Shown here piece by piece: positions 42,683 through 51,603 of a DNA stretch of 64,000 bases. The first letter of the stretch is position 1. Every line of letters starts with the position of its first letter. The stretch is from assembly GCA_007751255.1 (NCBI GenBank), contig CP036296.1, positions 558,001 through 622,000 on the forward strand. Direction: 5' to 3'. A program made the translations under genes and the position numbers. The notes under the pieces are model-generated. The model was not told where the DNA came from, made no database searches, and was given only the letters and a program-made list of their open reading frames with translations. This DNA comes from Engelhardtia mirabilis (GTDB lineage: Bacteria > Planctomycetota > UBA1135 > GCA-002686595).

Positions 42683-43252
42683 CTACTCGGTGCGCTTGAC
42701 GATGTGCCAGCCGTAGGGGCTGGCCTTGGCGTCGAAGCCGGCCACGCCGAACTCGCCGACGTCCAGGCGCCAGCCGACGTTGCCGAAGGCCGGGACCATG
42801 CCGCCGCGGTTGTAGGTCGTCGGCGGGCGGCCGCCGCCGGGGACCATGGTGTAGATGCCGGGGTAGGAGTCGTCGGTGTGCTCCTTCACGAGGGCGTCGA
42901 AGTCGGCTCCGGCGAGGATCTGGGCCCAGAGGTCGGCGGCGAGGGCCTCGGCCTCTTGCTTGCTGCGCGAGGCGCGCGTCCCCGCGCCTGCGAAGGACAC
43001 CAGCAGGTGCTGGACCTGAACGCGCTCCGCGTCGTGCTCGGGACTCGCGGTCAGGGCGGCCACGTGGGCCCGCAGATCCGCCACGGGGTCGCCGGTGGAG
43101 GGGGTCATCGTCGGGTCGAGGTGGACGACGGTCGCGGCGTCGCCGCCGATCGTCTCGACGGGTTGATCGGAGTGGGTCTCCGGCGTGGCGTCGGTGGTGC
43201 AGGCGGGCAGCAGGAGCAGGGCGGGGAAAGCCAGGGCGAGGAGTGATCGCAT
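42683..43252 (-). CDS. PpiC-type peptidyl-prolyl isomerase lipoprotein
   Basis: This 189-residue lipoprotein has lipobox LLLLPAC. The C-terminal half shows the parvulin fold: VQVQHLLVSFAGAG, ILAGADFDALVKEHTDD, GGMVPAFGNVGWRLDVGEFG and SPYGWHIVKRTE. It probably assists folding of exported proteins. It sits between the two subunits of the molybdoenzyme on the same strand, 82 nt upstream of the catalytic gene, so a maturation role for that system is possible but unproven. Confidence 0.8.
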   Translation of the reverse strand: MRSLLALAFPALLLLPACTTDATPETHSDQPVETIGGDAATVVHLDPTMTPSTGDPVADLRAHVAALTASPEHDAERVQVQHLLVSFAGAGTRASRSKQEAEALAADLWAQILAGADFDALVKEHTDDSYPGIYTMVPGGGRPPTTYNRGGMVPAFGNVGWRLDVGEFGVAGFDAKASPYGWHIVKRTE

Positions 43253-43312
43253 GGTGGGCAGGTCTGCGGTTGGGGGGGGCGGTCCGTGAAGGGGGGGGCT
43301 AGCCTAACGCCA

Positions 43313-43573
43313 GTGAGCGACGGATCTTGGCACGTCTACCTGCTGCGCTGCGCCGACGGCAGCCTGTACGCGGGGATCACCACCGATCCCGAGCGACGCC
43401 TGGCCGAGCACAACGGCGAGCGCCCGGGCGGGGCACGCTATACCCGCGCCCGGCGCCCGGTCGAGCTGGTGCGGAGCGAGACCTGCGGGGACCGCAGCGA
43501 GGCCAGTCGGCTGGAGGCTCGATTGAAGGGCTTGACGCGACCCCAGAAGGAGGCCTGGGCCCAGGGGGACTGA
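43313..43573 (+). CDS. GIY-YIG nuclease-domain protein
   Basis: This 86-residue single-domain GIY-YIG protein shows HVYLLRCADGSLYAGITTDPERRLAEHN, with Arg in the second motif, and ends LEARLKGLTRPQKEAW, as in the YhbQ/UPF0213 group. Family members act on DNA, but most are uncharacterised. GTG 43313 is chosen because the domain begins at once; GTG 43286 would add nine residues. It is the only plus-strand gene inside the molybdoenzyme locus. Confidence 0.85.
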   Translation: MSDGSWHVYLLRCADGSLYAGITTDPERRLAEHNGERPGGARYTRARRPVELVRSETCGDRSEASRLEARLKGLTRPQKEAWAQGD

Positions 43574-43574
43574 G

Positions 43575-43629
43575 CCGCGGGGTAGGCGGCGGTTTTGTGC
43601 CTGGCACCGTACGAACGCCTACCCCGCGG
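43575..43629. terminator. Hairpin in convergent gap, related to the large palindromes
   Basis: A perfect 13-bp inverted repeat (CCGCGGGGTAGGC and complement, 43575-43587 and 43617-43629) encloses a 29-nt loop. The loop holds a smaller palindrome GTGCCTGGCAC followed by CGTACG. The string GGCACCGTACG also occurs in the two large palindromic elements. It starts 2 nt after the GIY-YIG stop and faces the minus-strand NrfD gene. Confidence 0.7.
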
Positions 43630-43644
43630 GATCACGACCTCGCG

Positions 43645-45198
43645 TCAGGAGATCGGCAGGGCCTGGCCGGCGCGCACGAACAGGTCCTCTTCGACCCACA
43701 GCCCCGCCAAGGCGATCGCCGCCGCCACCGGCCAGACCGACGCCGGACCGAGCACCAGCAACACCACTGGCAGAACCACACCGGCACCGATGCCGAGGGC
43801 CCAGTGGTGCACGGCGTAGGGGCCGTGGGTGAGCAGGTGCGATGCGCGGGCGTACTCCGACTCGCGGCCCTTCGGCGCGAGCTTGGGCTCCGCCAGGGTC
43901 AGGGCGAAGTGGACGCCCAGCCCCAGCGCCAGAACCGTCCGCAGCCCCCCGATCGCCTCGGGGTTCCAGTCCAGGACCGGGGCGGCCATCAGCACCGCCG
44001 CGCCGCCGCCGACGATGCCCTGGGCCAAGAGGTGCGGCGCGTAGAGCCGCTTCATCCACAGGACGCGACCCTTGGCCTGGGCGAACAGGAAGGCCGTGTA
44101 GCCGGCCGTGGCCGCGCCGGTCAGCAGCCCGAGCAGGGAGTAGGCGCTGGCCACGATCGGGTTGTCGAGGCCGAGCAGCCAGCCCAGGGCGCCCAGGCTC
44201 AACAGACCCCCGTAGGCGGTCAGGGCCAGCGTCCCCTTGGCCAGCCAGGAGTCCCAGTTCGGGCGGGCCAGGATGTACCAGAAGCGCTCGGGCCGCTTGA
44301 GGTCGGTGATGAGCAGCAGCGAGGTCAGCGCGAGGAAGGCCAGGGCCACCAGCGTCGGCAGGCCGAACAGGGCCCTTGAGGCGACCGCCGTCTGCCCCGT
44401 CAACAGAAAGGCCAGGGCCGCCGCCGGCACCGCGCCCGCCGAGATCGACTTGGTGAACAGGTAGCCGGTGATCTTCCAACCCCACAGCTGCTCGCGCGGC
44501 ACGTCGTAGGTCGTGCGCGCCTGGCCATTGGTGGAGTCCGCGTGCGCGCGCGCCTCGAGCGCCTCCCAGGCCTGGGCGTCGGCCCGCTCGCCCGTCGGCG
44601 CGTTGGACCAGATGAAGCCCTCGGAGATGTTCGTGCGGCCCGGGTCGAGCCCCACCGCCGCGGCCTCGCGGTACAGCACGTTGGGCTTGGTGCCCGCCTC
44701 GACCTTGCGCGCGGTCAGCTCGCCCGTGGCCTTCATCTGCGACACGCGGCTGTTCGGATCGTCGAAGTCACCGGGGATGATCGCCTCGGTGGGGCAGACC
44801 ACCGCGCAGGCCGGCGCCAGGCCGCGCTCGGTGCGGTGCGCGCAGAAGTGGCACTTCTCCGCCGTGCCCGTGTCGTCGTTGATGTAGAGCGCGTCGTAGG
44901 GGCAGGCGTGCATGCAGCTCTTGCAGCCGATGCAGGCCTTGGGGTCCACGTCGACGATGCCGTCGTCGCGCTTGGACAGGGCGCCCGTGGGGCAGATCGT
45001 CATGCAGGGCGCGTCGGTGCACTGGTTGCACCGCAGCACCGAGAAGTTGCGCTTGACCGCGGGGAACTGCCCCTCCTCGGTGTACTTGACCCAGGTGCGG
45101 AAGCTCCCCAGGGGCACGTCGTTCTCGGACTTGCAAGCGACGGTGCAGGCGTGGCAGCCGATGCACCGGGAGTGGTCGATGACGAATCCGAGTTGCAC
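43645..45198 (-). CDS. Fused four-cluster ferredoxin / NrfD membrane subunit
   Basis: This 517-residue protein joins an electron-transfer and a membrane subunit. The N-terminal 140 residues have sixteen Cys in four groups (12-15-18-22, 57-60-65-69, 89-92-95-99, 116-119-131-135), enough for four [4Fe-4S] clusters. After a linker, about 240-517 hold eight hydrophobic helices of the NrfD/PsrC type (ITGYLFTKSISAGAVPAAALAF and following). NrfD subunits exchange electrons with quinones. GTG 45198 is chosen because the ferredoxin domain begins there (MQLGFVIDHSRCIGCHAC); TTG 45264 is possible. It is the presumed partner of the molybdoenzyme at 39880. Confidence 0.88.
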   Translation of the reverse strand: MQLGFVIDHSRCIGCHACTVACKSENDVPLGSFRTWVKYTEEGQFPAVKRNFSVLRCNQCTDAPCMTICPTGALSKRDDGIVDVDPKACIGCKSCMHACPYDALYINDDTGTAEKCHFCAHRTERGLAPACAVVCPTEAIIPGDFDDPNSRVSQMKATGELTARKVEAGTKPNVLYREAAAVGLDPGRTNISEGFIWSNAPTGERADAQAWEALEARAHADSTNGQARTTYDVPREQLWGWKITGYLFTKSISAGAVPAAALAFLLTGQTAVASRALFGLPTLVALAFLALTSLLLITDLKRPERFWYILARPNWDSWLAKGTLALTAYGGLLSLGALGWLLGLDNPIVASAYSLLGLLTGAATAGYTAFLFAQAKGRVLWMKRLYAPHLLAQGIVGGGAAVLMAAPVLDWNPEAIGGLRTVLALGLGVHFALTLAEPKLAPKGRESEYARASHLLTHGPYAVHHWALGIGAGVVLPVVLLVLGPASVWPVAAAIALAGLWVEEDLFVRAGQALPIS

Positions 45199-45457
45199 GT
45201 GGGGGAGGGAGCGGGGCCGGTGCGGAGCCAGGTGCGGTCGGCACCTGCGGGACGGGGGCGCCAAGCCTAACCGGACGGCCCGGTGATCGATCCAGGGCGG
45301 GGGTATCGGTCGCAGGTCCCCGCTGCGATCCCCGCCGGCCTAGACTCCAGTCCTGACCCGATCGTCGGCCCGCGCGGCGATCCTGAGGGTGCGGCCCCCT
45401 TGCCCGCGCCCTCTCTTTTGGGCCGAGCACCATCGGCCCCCCTCACTTTCCACAGCC

Positions 45458-48187
45458 ATGCTCGACCTTCGACCCGCCCTCCTCCTCGCCCTCCCCCTGC
45501 TGACGGCAAGTCCCTCGGCCGCCCAGTGCACGGTCCAGGAGCTCCACCCAGCCAGCGGGGACTCCTACGTCTTCGGCGGCTCGCTGGCCCTCCAGGGCGA
45601 CGACCTCTTCGTCGGCGACCCGGAGCACCTCTCCCAGGGGGTCTTCACCGGCGCCGTCCACCGCTTCGAGCGCATCGGTGGAGCGTGGGTCGAGGCCCAG
45701 TTGCTGACCGGCAGCGACCTCAGCTTCGCCGACAACCTCGGCGTCAGCCTCGCCCTCGACAGCGACCGGCTCGCGGTCGGTGCCTCGGGGAGCCTCTTGG
45801 ACCCCTTCTCCCCGGGCGCCGTCCACATCTTCGACCGCACGCCCGGCGGTTGGGTGGAGAGCGCGGTGCTGACCGCCAGCGACGCGGAGCACAAGGCTCA
45901 GTTCGGCTCGAGCGTGGCCCTGCTCGGCGATCGCCTGCTGGTCGGCGCGCGCCAGCACCAGGGCGCGGTGGGCGCCTACGCCGGCGCGGCCTACCTGTTC
46001 GAGCTCGGTGCGGGTGGCTGGAACGAGGTGACGAAGCTGCAGCCTGGCGGCGCGGCGCCGTTGAGCCTGTTCGGCGAGAGCGTCGCTCTCGCGGGCGATC
46101 GGGCCCTGGTCGGCGCCATCGGCACCGGCGCCGGCTCCGGCAGCGGCTTCGGCGCCGTGTTCGAGTTCCAGCCCCAGGCGGGCGTGTGGACCCAGACTCA
46201 AGTGCTGACGCCCGTCCCCTCGACGGTCACGGCCCAGACCTTCGGCGCCGAGATCGCGGTCGACGCCGATCAGCTCCTGATCAGCGCCCCGCACAGCGAC
46301 GGTCCGTTCCTCGACGTGGGGGCCGTCTACACCTTCGACCTGGTCGGCGGCGCTTGGACGCCGGGCGAGCTGATCCAAGCGCCCACACCCACGTACGCCG
46401 GCCTGTTCGGCACGAAGTTGGCCGTCGACGGTGACACCGCGCTGATCGACGACGTCGTGTTCGACCGCTCCCAGGCAGGTTGGCTTCCGCGCTACTCGCT
46501 CGGCGTCTCCTTCGGTCCGGCGGGCATCCGCTCGAACGCACTCCAGGGCGAGGAGATGTTCCTGGGTGGCAACAAGCAGGCGGGAGGCTCATCTCCCCCC
46601 GGCGTCGTGTTCGTCTTCGACGGCGCCGCCCCGACCCAGGCGACGTTGGTCGCCGATCTGGACCAGATCGCGATCGACCTCGGTGGGAAGCAGGAGCTCT
46701 CCCTCACGACCTGCCCGCCTCGCGTGGGTCAGCTCTACCTGATCCTGGGCTCGGCCAGCGGTCAGGCGCCCGGCTTCCTCGTCGACGGCTTGCAGGTGCC
46801 CTTGCAGCCCGACGTCTACAGCCTCTTCGCCCTGGCCCAGGTCTCGTCGCCGACCTTCGCGGGCTTCCTGGGCTTCCTCGACGAAGCGGGCCGCGCCGAG
46901 GCGACGCTGGTCCTGCCGCCCTTGGACCTGCCCGCGGCCACGGGGCTGACCCTGGATCACGCCGCGCTGGTGTTCGGCGCCGGCGGCGCGCTCGAGGTGG
47001 TGAGCAACGCCGTGAGCGTGGACTTGATCCAGTCCAACGCCACGCCCTGGTTGGTCGACCCCTCGGGCAGTGGCGACTTCACAACCATCGACGAGGCCAT
47101 CGCGGCGCCCCAGGTGCAGCACGGCGACAGCCTGCTCGTGGTTCCCGGGACCTATCCCGGCTTCGCGTTGGACAAGGCCCTGGACATCCTCGCGCCGCTC
47201 GGCGGCCAGGTCAGCGTCGGGGACGTCACGATCAGCGACGTGCCCCGCTTCTCCCTGGCCGGCTTGGCCATGCGCTCGCTCACCGTCAACGAGGTGCCCG
47301 GGCACGCCGTGATCTCCGAGTGCGTGGTGTCCGCGACGGAGTTCGATCCCCAGACCTTCGCCTTCTACGGCGTGGCCCACGCCCGGGTCGACGACTGCGC
47401 CCAACTCGCCATCGGCGACTCGACCTTCGCGGGTGGCGACGCGTGCTACCCGGACGGTCCTTCGGATGCGTTCTCAGGGCTCGTGATCACGGGCTCGACG
47501 GTCTCGATCGTCGGCAGCACCTTCCACGGCGGTCAGGCCGCTCCCTCCGGCTGTGAGTTCCACTACCCGACGTCCGGCGCGGGCATCGTCGCCCTGGGCG
47601 GAAGCGACGTGACCGTCACCGCCTGCGACGCCTACGGGGGGTCGGGCACGTCGATCGAAAGCGACAGCCCGGCGATCTTCGTCGACAGCTCCACGGTGCG
47701 GGTGCTCGGCTCGTCGACGCACCGCCTGCAATCTCCCCTCTCGCCCATCGTGATCGTCGGCAGCGGTTCGCTGGCGACGGTCAGCGGCGTGACCCTCGAC
47801 CCGCCGACCCTGCCCGCCGGGGTCGTCACGCCGGTGCCGGCCGAGCCCTACCTGCGCGTCGACGGCATCGCCGCGCCCGGCGGCACGGTTCAGGTCCAGG
47901 CCTTCGGGCCGGCCGGACTCGCGCTGGTGGTCCAGGGTCAGCCGGGCGGCGCCTCGCCCCTGGGGACCTCGCCCACCGGAACGCCCCTGTGGATCGACCC
48001 GAGTTCCCCGAGCGTGAGCGTGGCACTGGTCACCGTCGGCCAGGACGCCGCGGTCTCCTTCCCCCTGCCGTCGTTGGCGGATCCCGCCCTCTCGGGCACG
48101 ACCACGACCCTGCAGGGCTGGGCGCCGTCGCAAGGCGGTCTCGGGCCCTACACGACCAACCCGGTCGAGATTCTGCTGCGCTGGTAA
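45458..48187 (+). CDS. Secreted FG-GAP / beta-helix multidomain protein
   Basis: This 909-residue protein has a signal peptide (LLLALPLLTASPSAAQ). FG-GAP propeller repeats come first (about 25-380, e.g. FGSSVALLGDRLLVGA). Next is the shared ~105-residue domain (about 435-530, LYLILGSASGQAPGF). A right-handed beta-helix follows (about 533-790, starting DPSGSGDFTTIDEAIAAP, pectate-lyase/NosD-like), then a terminal Ig-like or sorting region ending TNPVEILLRW. It is likely a large surface protein; polysaccharide binding is possible given the beta-helix. It is divergent from the NrfD gene; the 259-nt gap shows no clear promoter box. Confidence 0.82.
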   Translation: MLDLRPALLLALPLLTASPSAAQCTVQELHPASGDSYVFGGSLALQGDDLFVGDPEHLSQGVFTGAVHRFERIGGAWVEAQLLTGSDLSFADNLGVSLALDSDRLAVGASGSLLDPFSPGAVHIFDRTPGGWVESAVLTASDAEHKAQFGSSVALLGDRLLVGARQHQGAVGAYAGAAYLFELGAGGWNEVTKLQPGGAAPLSLFGESVALAGDRALVGAIGTGAGSGSGFGAVFEFQPQAGVWTQTQVLTPVPSTVTAQTFGAEIAVDADQLLISAPHSDGPFLDVGAVYTFDLVGGAWTPGELIQAPTPTYAGLFGTKLAVDGDTALIDDVVFDRSQAGWLPRYSLGVSFGPAGIRSNALQGEEMFLGGNKQAGGSSPPGVVFVFDGAAPTQATLVADLDQIAIDLGGKQELSLTTCPPRVGQLYLILGSASGQAPGFLVDGLQVPLQPDVYSLFALAQVSSPTFAGFLGFLDEAGRAEATLVLPPLDLPAATGLTLDHAALVFGAGGALEVVSNAVSVDLIQSNATPWLVDPSGSGDFTTIDEAIAAPQVQHGDSLLVVPGTYPGFALDKALDILAPLGGQVSVGDVTISDVPRFSLAGLAMRSLTVNEVPGHAVISECVVSATEFDPQTFAFYGVAHARVDDCAQLAIGDSTFAGGDACYPDGPSDAFSGLVITGSTVSIVGSTFHGGQAAPSGCEFHYPTSGAGIVALGGSDVTVTACDAYGGSGTSIESDSPAIFVDSSTVRVLGSSTHRLQSPLSPIVIVGSGSLATVSGVTLDPPTLPAGVVTPVPAEPYLRVDGIAAPGGTVQVQAFGPAGLALVVQGQPGGASPLGTSPTGTPLWIDPSSPSVSVALVTVGQDAAVSFPLPSLADPALSGTTTTLQGWAPSQGGLGPYTTNPVEILLRW

Positions 48188-48191
48188 GGGC

Positions 48192-48455
48192 TCAGAAGAC
48201 GAGCGCCAACACCAGCAGGATCAGCAACACGCCGGCGATCAGTCGCAGCGGCAGGCCGGGGCCCGTCTTCAGGCGGCGCTCCGGCTCGCTGCCGTCCCAG
48301 GGCAGGTCGAGGCCGTCGTAGAGGGTCTCGTCGGACCAGCCGGTCTCCGCGTCCGAGCCGCACTCGGGGCAGGCCAGGGCGTCCGAACGCACGTCGGCGC
48401 CGCAGTTGGGGCAGGCGAAGGTGGCGACCTGGCGGCGTCGGCGTGCGCGGCTCAT
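48192..48455 (-). CDS. Zinc-ribbon protein with C-terminal membrane anchor
   Basis: This 87-residue protein has two CxxC pairs (CPNCGADVRSDALACPECGSD, about 15-35) forming a zinc ribbon, a short acidic linker and a terminal hydrophobic helix (LRLIAGVLLILLVLALVF). The ribbon would face the cytoplasm as a tail-anchored protein. It converges with the preceding gene with only 4 nt between stops. Confidence 0.75.
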   Translation of the reverse strand: MSRARRRRQVATFACPNCGADVRSDALACPECGSDAETGWSDETLYDGLDLPWDGSEPERRLKTGPGLPLRLIAGVLLILLVLALVF

Positions 48456-48483
48456 GGGCCGAGCTTAGACGACCGCCGCGCGA

Positions 48484-49194
48484 TCAGCGCGGGAACAGCC
48501 GGCGCACCTCTTCGACCATGGCGTCGGCGTCGCCGGCGTCGACGGTCATCAGCTTGGCCAGGCGCACGAGGTCGCCGCGGCGCACCGGCCGAATGCCGTC
48601 GACCGCGCTGTGGAGGGCGTCGCCTGCGGCCTTGAGGCGGCGGCGGGCCTCGATCGTCGCGTGCTCGGAGTTCTCGAGCTGCTTGCGCAGGCGCAGGGCC
48701 TCGCGGGACCAGTCCTTCGAGGCTTCCTGGGTGTCCTCCGCGTGCATGCGGGTCTCCGAGAGCTCACGCAGGGCCGTCTCGCTCATCTGACGGGCCCGAT
48801 TGAGCTCGGTCTCGAGCCGCTCGTTGCGGCGCTTGAGCGCCGCGCGCTCGACCCGCTCGGCGGCCAGCTTGTCGCGTTCCTCCTGTAGCAGGCGCATCTG
48901 CACCTCGAGCGACATGCGGCGCTGCTCGGTGTCCGCGAGGCGCTCGCTCAAGGGCTCCAGCTCGGCGATCCGGCGCTGCAGGGCGGCGATCGTCTGCTGC
49001 TCGGGACCCGCGGCGCCGGATCCGACCGGGACCGCGGTCCACGGGGCAGGCAGGGGCGCGGGGGGCTCGGTAGAGTGGACCGGCTGGCGCTCGACGTGTG
49101 TGTCCGAGTCGTACAGATCCAGGGGCTGCTTCAACTCGGGGCGCTGACCACGCTCCGTCTGCCCGTCACCGGCTTCGTGCCACTCGTTCGCCAC
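48484..49194 (-). CDS. Coiled-coil protein of unknown function
   Basis: This 236-residue soluble protein is Pro/Ala-rich at 1-70 and then a long coiled coil (about 70-190, e.g. LQRRIAELEPLSERLADTEQRRMSLEVQ). A short helical C-terminal domain follows (VRRGDLVRLAKLMTVDAGDADAMVEEVRRLF). GTG 49194 is chosen because AAGGGGAGG lies 7 nt upstream. It is probably a structural or scaffolding protein. No homologue is recognised. The gap 49195-49392 upstream holds no gene. Confidence 0.65.
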   Translation of the reverse strand: MANEWHEAGDGQTERGQRPELKQPLDLYDSDTHVERQPVHSTEPPAPLPAPWTAVPVGSGAAGPEQQTIAALQRRIAELEPLSERLADTEQRRMSLEVQMRLLQEERDKLAAERVERAALKRRNERLETELNRARQMSETALRELSETRMHAEDTQEASKDWSREALRLRKQLENSEHATIEARRRLKAAGDALHSAVDGIRPVRRGDLVRLAKLMTVDAGDADAMVEEVRRLFPR

Positions 49195-49392
49195 GGCTGT
49201 GCCTCCCCTTGGTGGTGATGGGCTAGCGAGACAGTTCTCCACGGTCGAACCACCGAACCGTGCGAGGTCCTCGCGGTGCCCCACTTCAGGCAGACCTATC
49301 GACTGTCGCATTACCCAGCGCTCACGAAATCCCGAGTTCACCGTTCGGTGAGCGCAGCAGACCGACGGAAAGTCTTTCGCGCTCGGCGACGC

Positions 49393-49626
49393 TCACGCCA
49401 AGGGCGGGAAGTAGCCGCGCTTGCGCCGGCTGCGGTCCTGCGTGCGGATCTGTTCCAGGAGGCGTCGGGCCGCCGCACGGTCAGCGGCATCGGCATCGAG
49501 CTCCTGCTGCTCGTCGACCATCAGGAGCAGTTCGGCGGGCAGCTCCGCGCCGCAGAACTCACAGGTCGGGACGCGCCGGTTGAAGACGCCCCGAGTGCAA
49601 GCGGGGCAGCGGAATGCGAGGGCCAT
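49393..49626 (-). CDS. Small zinc-ribbon protein
   Basis: This 77-residue protein has CPAC near the start (FRCPACTRGVFNRRVPTCEFCGAELP) and a matching CEFC, forming a zinc ribbon. A charged helical tail (ELDADAADRAAARRLLEQIRTQDR) follows. Function is unknown; a regulatory or nucleic-acid-binding accessory role is possible. ATG 49626 gives an immediate domain start. It follows the histidine kinase gene by 62 nt on the same strand. Confidence 0.65.
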   Translation of the reverse strand: MALAFRCPACTRGVFNRRVPTCEFCGAELPAELLLMVDEQQELDADAADRAAARRLLEQIRTQDRSRRKRGYFPPLA

Positions 49627-49688
49627 GCACCGCAGGCTAGCTCGGGCCCCCGCGAGTTGTCGCCCCCGCATCCGAGGGAGGCCGGATC

Positions 49689-51584
49689 TCAGGCCGCGAG
49701 CGAAGTCGCCGGACCCGGATCCAGGGGCAGCTCGAGCACGAAGGTCGAGCCCAGGCCGACACCGGGGCTCGACGCGCACAGGCGCCCATGCAGCTCACCC
49801 GCGGCGTTCGCCGCCGAGTGCAGCCCGAAGCCGAGGCCGTCCGGCTTGGTGGTGAAGCCGTGCTGGAAGATCGTCCGCAGCCGCTCGTGCTCGATCCCGC
49901 AGCCACCGTCGCTGACCGCGATGCGCGCGCCCGTCGGTGTGTGCGAGATCGTGATCTCGATCCAGCGTTGCCCGCACTCGGTGTCCGGGTAGGACTCGAC
50001 GGCGTTCCTGATCAGGTGCACCAGGATCTGCAGCAGCTTGTGCCCGTCCGACCGCGCCGCGAGCGGCTCCCAGTGGCCGCGCCGCACTTCGACGTCACCA
50101 TCCTCGCCGATGGCGATCCGCAGGGCCGTCCGCGTCCGTTCCACGAGGTCGACTTGTTCCTCGAAGCCACCGGGCTCGGCCAGTTGCTGCTGGTCGAAGA
50201 TCAGCGCCCCGATCTCCGCAATCTGCTCGCACAGGGCGACACACTCGATCTCGGCCGAGTCGCGCGCGCTCTCCATCTCGGCGGCCAGGACGCGCAGGAA
50301 GTTCGGCATCTGACTCCCGCCCGGGTCGGACTGTATCCAGCGCGGCAGGTCGTCGCCCAAGGCTGAAATGCGGCTTGCCAGGGAGGTCAGGTCCTCGGTC
50401 GAGATGCGCGCCACCTTGCCGCGGATCACGTCCGCGGAGACGTTCACGCTGTTGAGCATGTTGCCCACGTTGTGCAGCACGTTCGTGGCCACCTCGGACA
50501 TGCCCGCTCGACGCGAGGCCTCGATCGCTTGGCGCTGGAAGTCTTGCTGGCGAGTGTAGAGCGACGTGAACTCGCGCGAGAGGTCGCCGAGCTCGTCGCT
50601 TCGATCCAGGGCCAAGGCATCGGCCTGGGCGGTGCCCTCGCGGACCTTCACCACCCGGCGGCTGAAGGACAGGAGCGGGCGGACGACGCCCCGGTGCAGC
50701 ACCACGTAGAGGATCAACAGCACCAGCAGTTGCCCGGCGAAGCCGAGCAGGAAGGCCACGTCGAAGGCGTAGACCCCATGGGCGCTGACGTTGCGAGGGA
50801 TCAGGGCGCTCAGCAGCAGCACATCCTGCCCGTGGATGTCGCGCATCAGCGTCGAACCGCTGAGCTCCTCGTTGCTGAGCGAGTCGAAGACCGCGTCTTC
50901 GCCCGCCTGAAGCAGCGCGAGCGTTGCTTCGAGCTGGGGGTCCGCGCTGGCCCTGTCGATCCCGACCAGTGAGAAGTTCACGTTGGTCTGCAGCCGCATC
51001 TGGGCGATGACGTCACCGTCGATGGCCCGGGCCAGGACCAGGGTGCCCCGGGGCGAGGCCCCCGGCTCCGCCGCGGGAAGTGGCCTGGCGCTGACCATCA
51101 GTGGACCCCATTCGCTGAGCAGGAAACCCTCGATGGGGCGCGGTCGGCGCGGGTCGAAGGCCAGGGGGTGGCTGCGGCCCTGCGCCGACTCGGGAATCGC
51201 CTCGAGCGAGACGTCGCCGAATCCCACCGGCGCTGCGCGCAGTGAGCGAACCACCCGACCCTGGGCGTCGAGCACCTGGACCAGCGCGAGGTCGTTCTGG
51301 CGCAAGGCCTCGATCGTGAGCTCGTCGGACGACCGGGCTCGGTCGTTGGCATCGACGATCGATGCGATCGCCTCGCGGCGGGCCCAGTTGGCAGCGGTCG
51401 CCGCCAGATGCCTGACTTCGTGCTCGAGGGCGTCCTCGGGCAGGCGCAGGTCGCTCCGGGCCAGCTCCAGCTCGAGCTCTTCGAAGCTGCCGGTGATCGC
51501 GTGTTCGAGGACCGTGGACTGCAGGTACGTCAGCAGCAGAACGATCCCGAACAGGGTCAGCGAGACTCGGGTCTTGATCGACAT
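49689..51584 (-). CDS. Membrane sensor histidine kinase (CHASE4-like, HAMP)
   Basis: This 631-residue protein has two transmembrane helices (about 8-24 and 276-297) flanking a 250-residue extracellular sensor of CHASE4 type (DALEHEVRHLAATAANWARREA). A HAMP region follows (about 298-350). Dimerisation and phosphoacceptor helices carry His371 (SEVATNVLHNVGNMLNSV). An HATPase_c domain holds the N box (LIRNAVESYPD), G1 box (VSDGGCGIEH) and G2 box (GLGFGLHSA). The V-L-H-N-V-G-N-M-L-N motif is typical of this kinase group. The REC-GGDEF-EAL gene lies 19 nt upstream and is the likely cognate partner. Confidence 0.9.
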   Translation of the reverse strand: MSIKTRVSLTLFGIVLLLTYLQSTVLEHAITGSFEELELELARSDLRLPEDALEHEVRHLAATAANWARREAIASIVDANDRARSSDELTIEALRQNDLALVQVLDAQGRVVRSLRAAPVGFGDVSLEAIPESAQGRSHPLAFDPRRPRPIEGFLLSEWGPLMVSARPLPAAEPGASPRGTLVLARAIDGDVIAQMRLQTNVNFSLVGIDRASADPQLEATLALLQAGEDAVFDSLSNEELSGSTLMRDIHGQDVLLLSALIPRNVSAHGVYAFDVAFLLGFAGQLLVLLILYVVLHRGVVRPLLSFSRRVVKVREGTAQADALALDRSDELGDLSREFTSLYTRQQDFQRQAIEASRRAGMSEVATNVLHNVGNMLNSVNVSADVIRGKVARISTEDLTSLASRISALGDDLPRWIQSDPGGSQMPNFLRVLAAEMESARDSAEIECVALCEQIAEIGALIFDQQQLAEPGGFEEQVDLVERTRTALRIAIGEDGDVEVRRGHWEPLAARSDGHKLLQILVHLIRNAVESYPDTECGQRWIEITISHTPTGARIAVSDGGCGIEHERLRTIFQHGFTTKPDGLGFGLHSAANAAGELHGRLCASSPGVGLGSTFVLELPLDPGPATSLAA

Positions 51585-51603
51585 CCGCCGGAGTCCGATC
51601 CCG

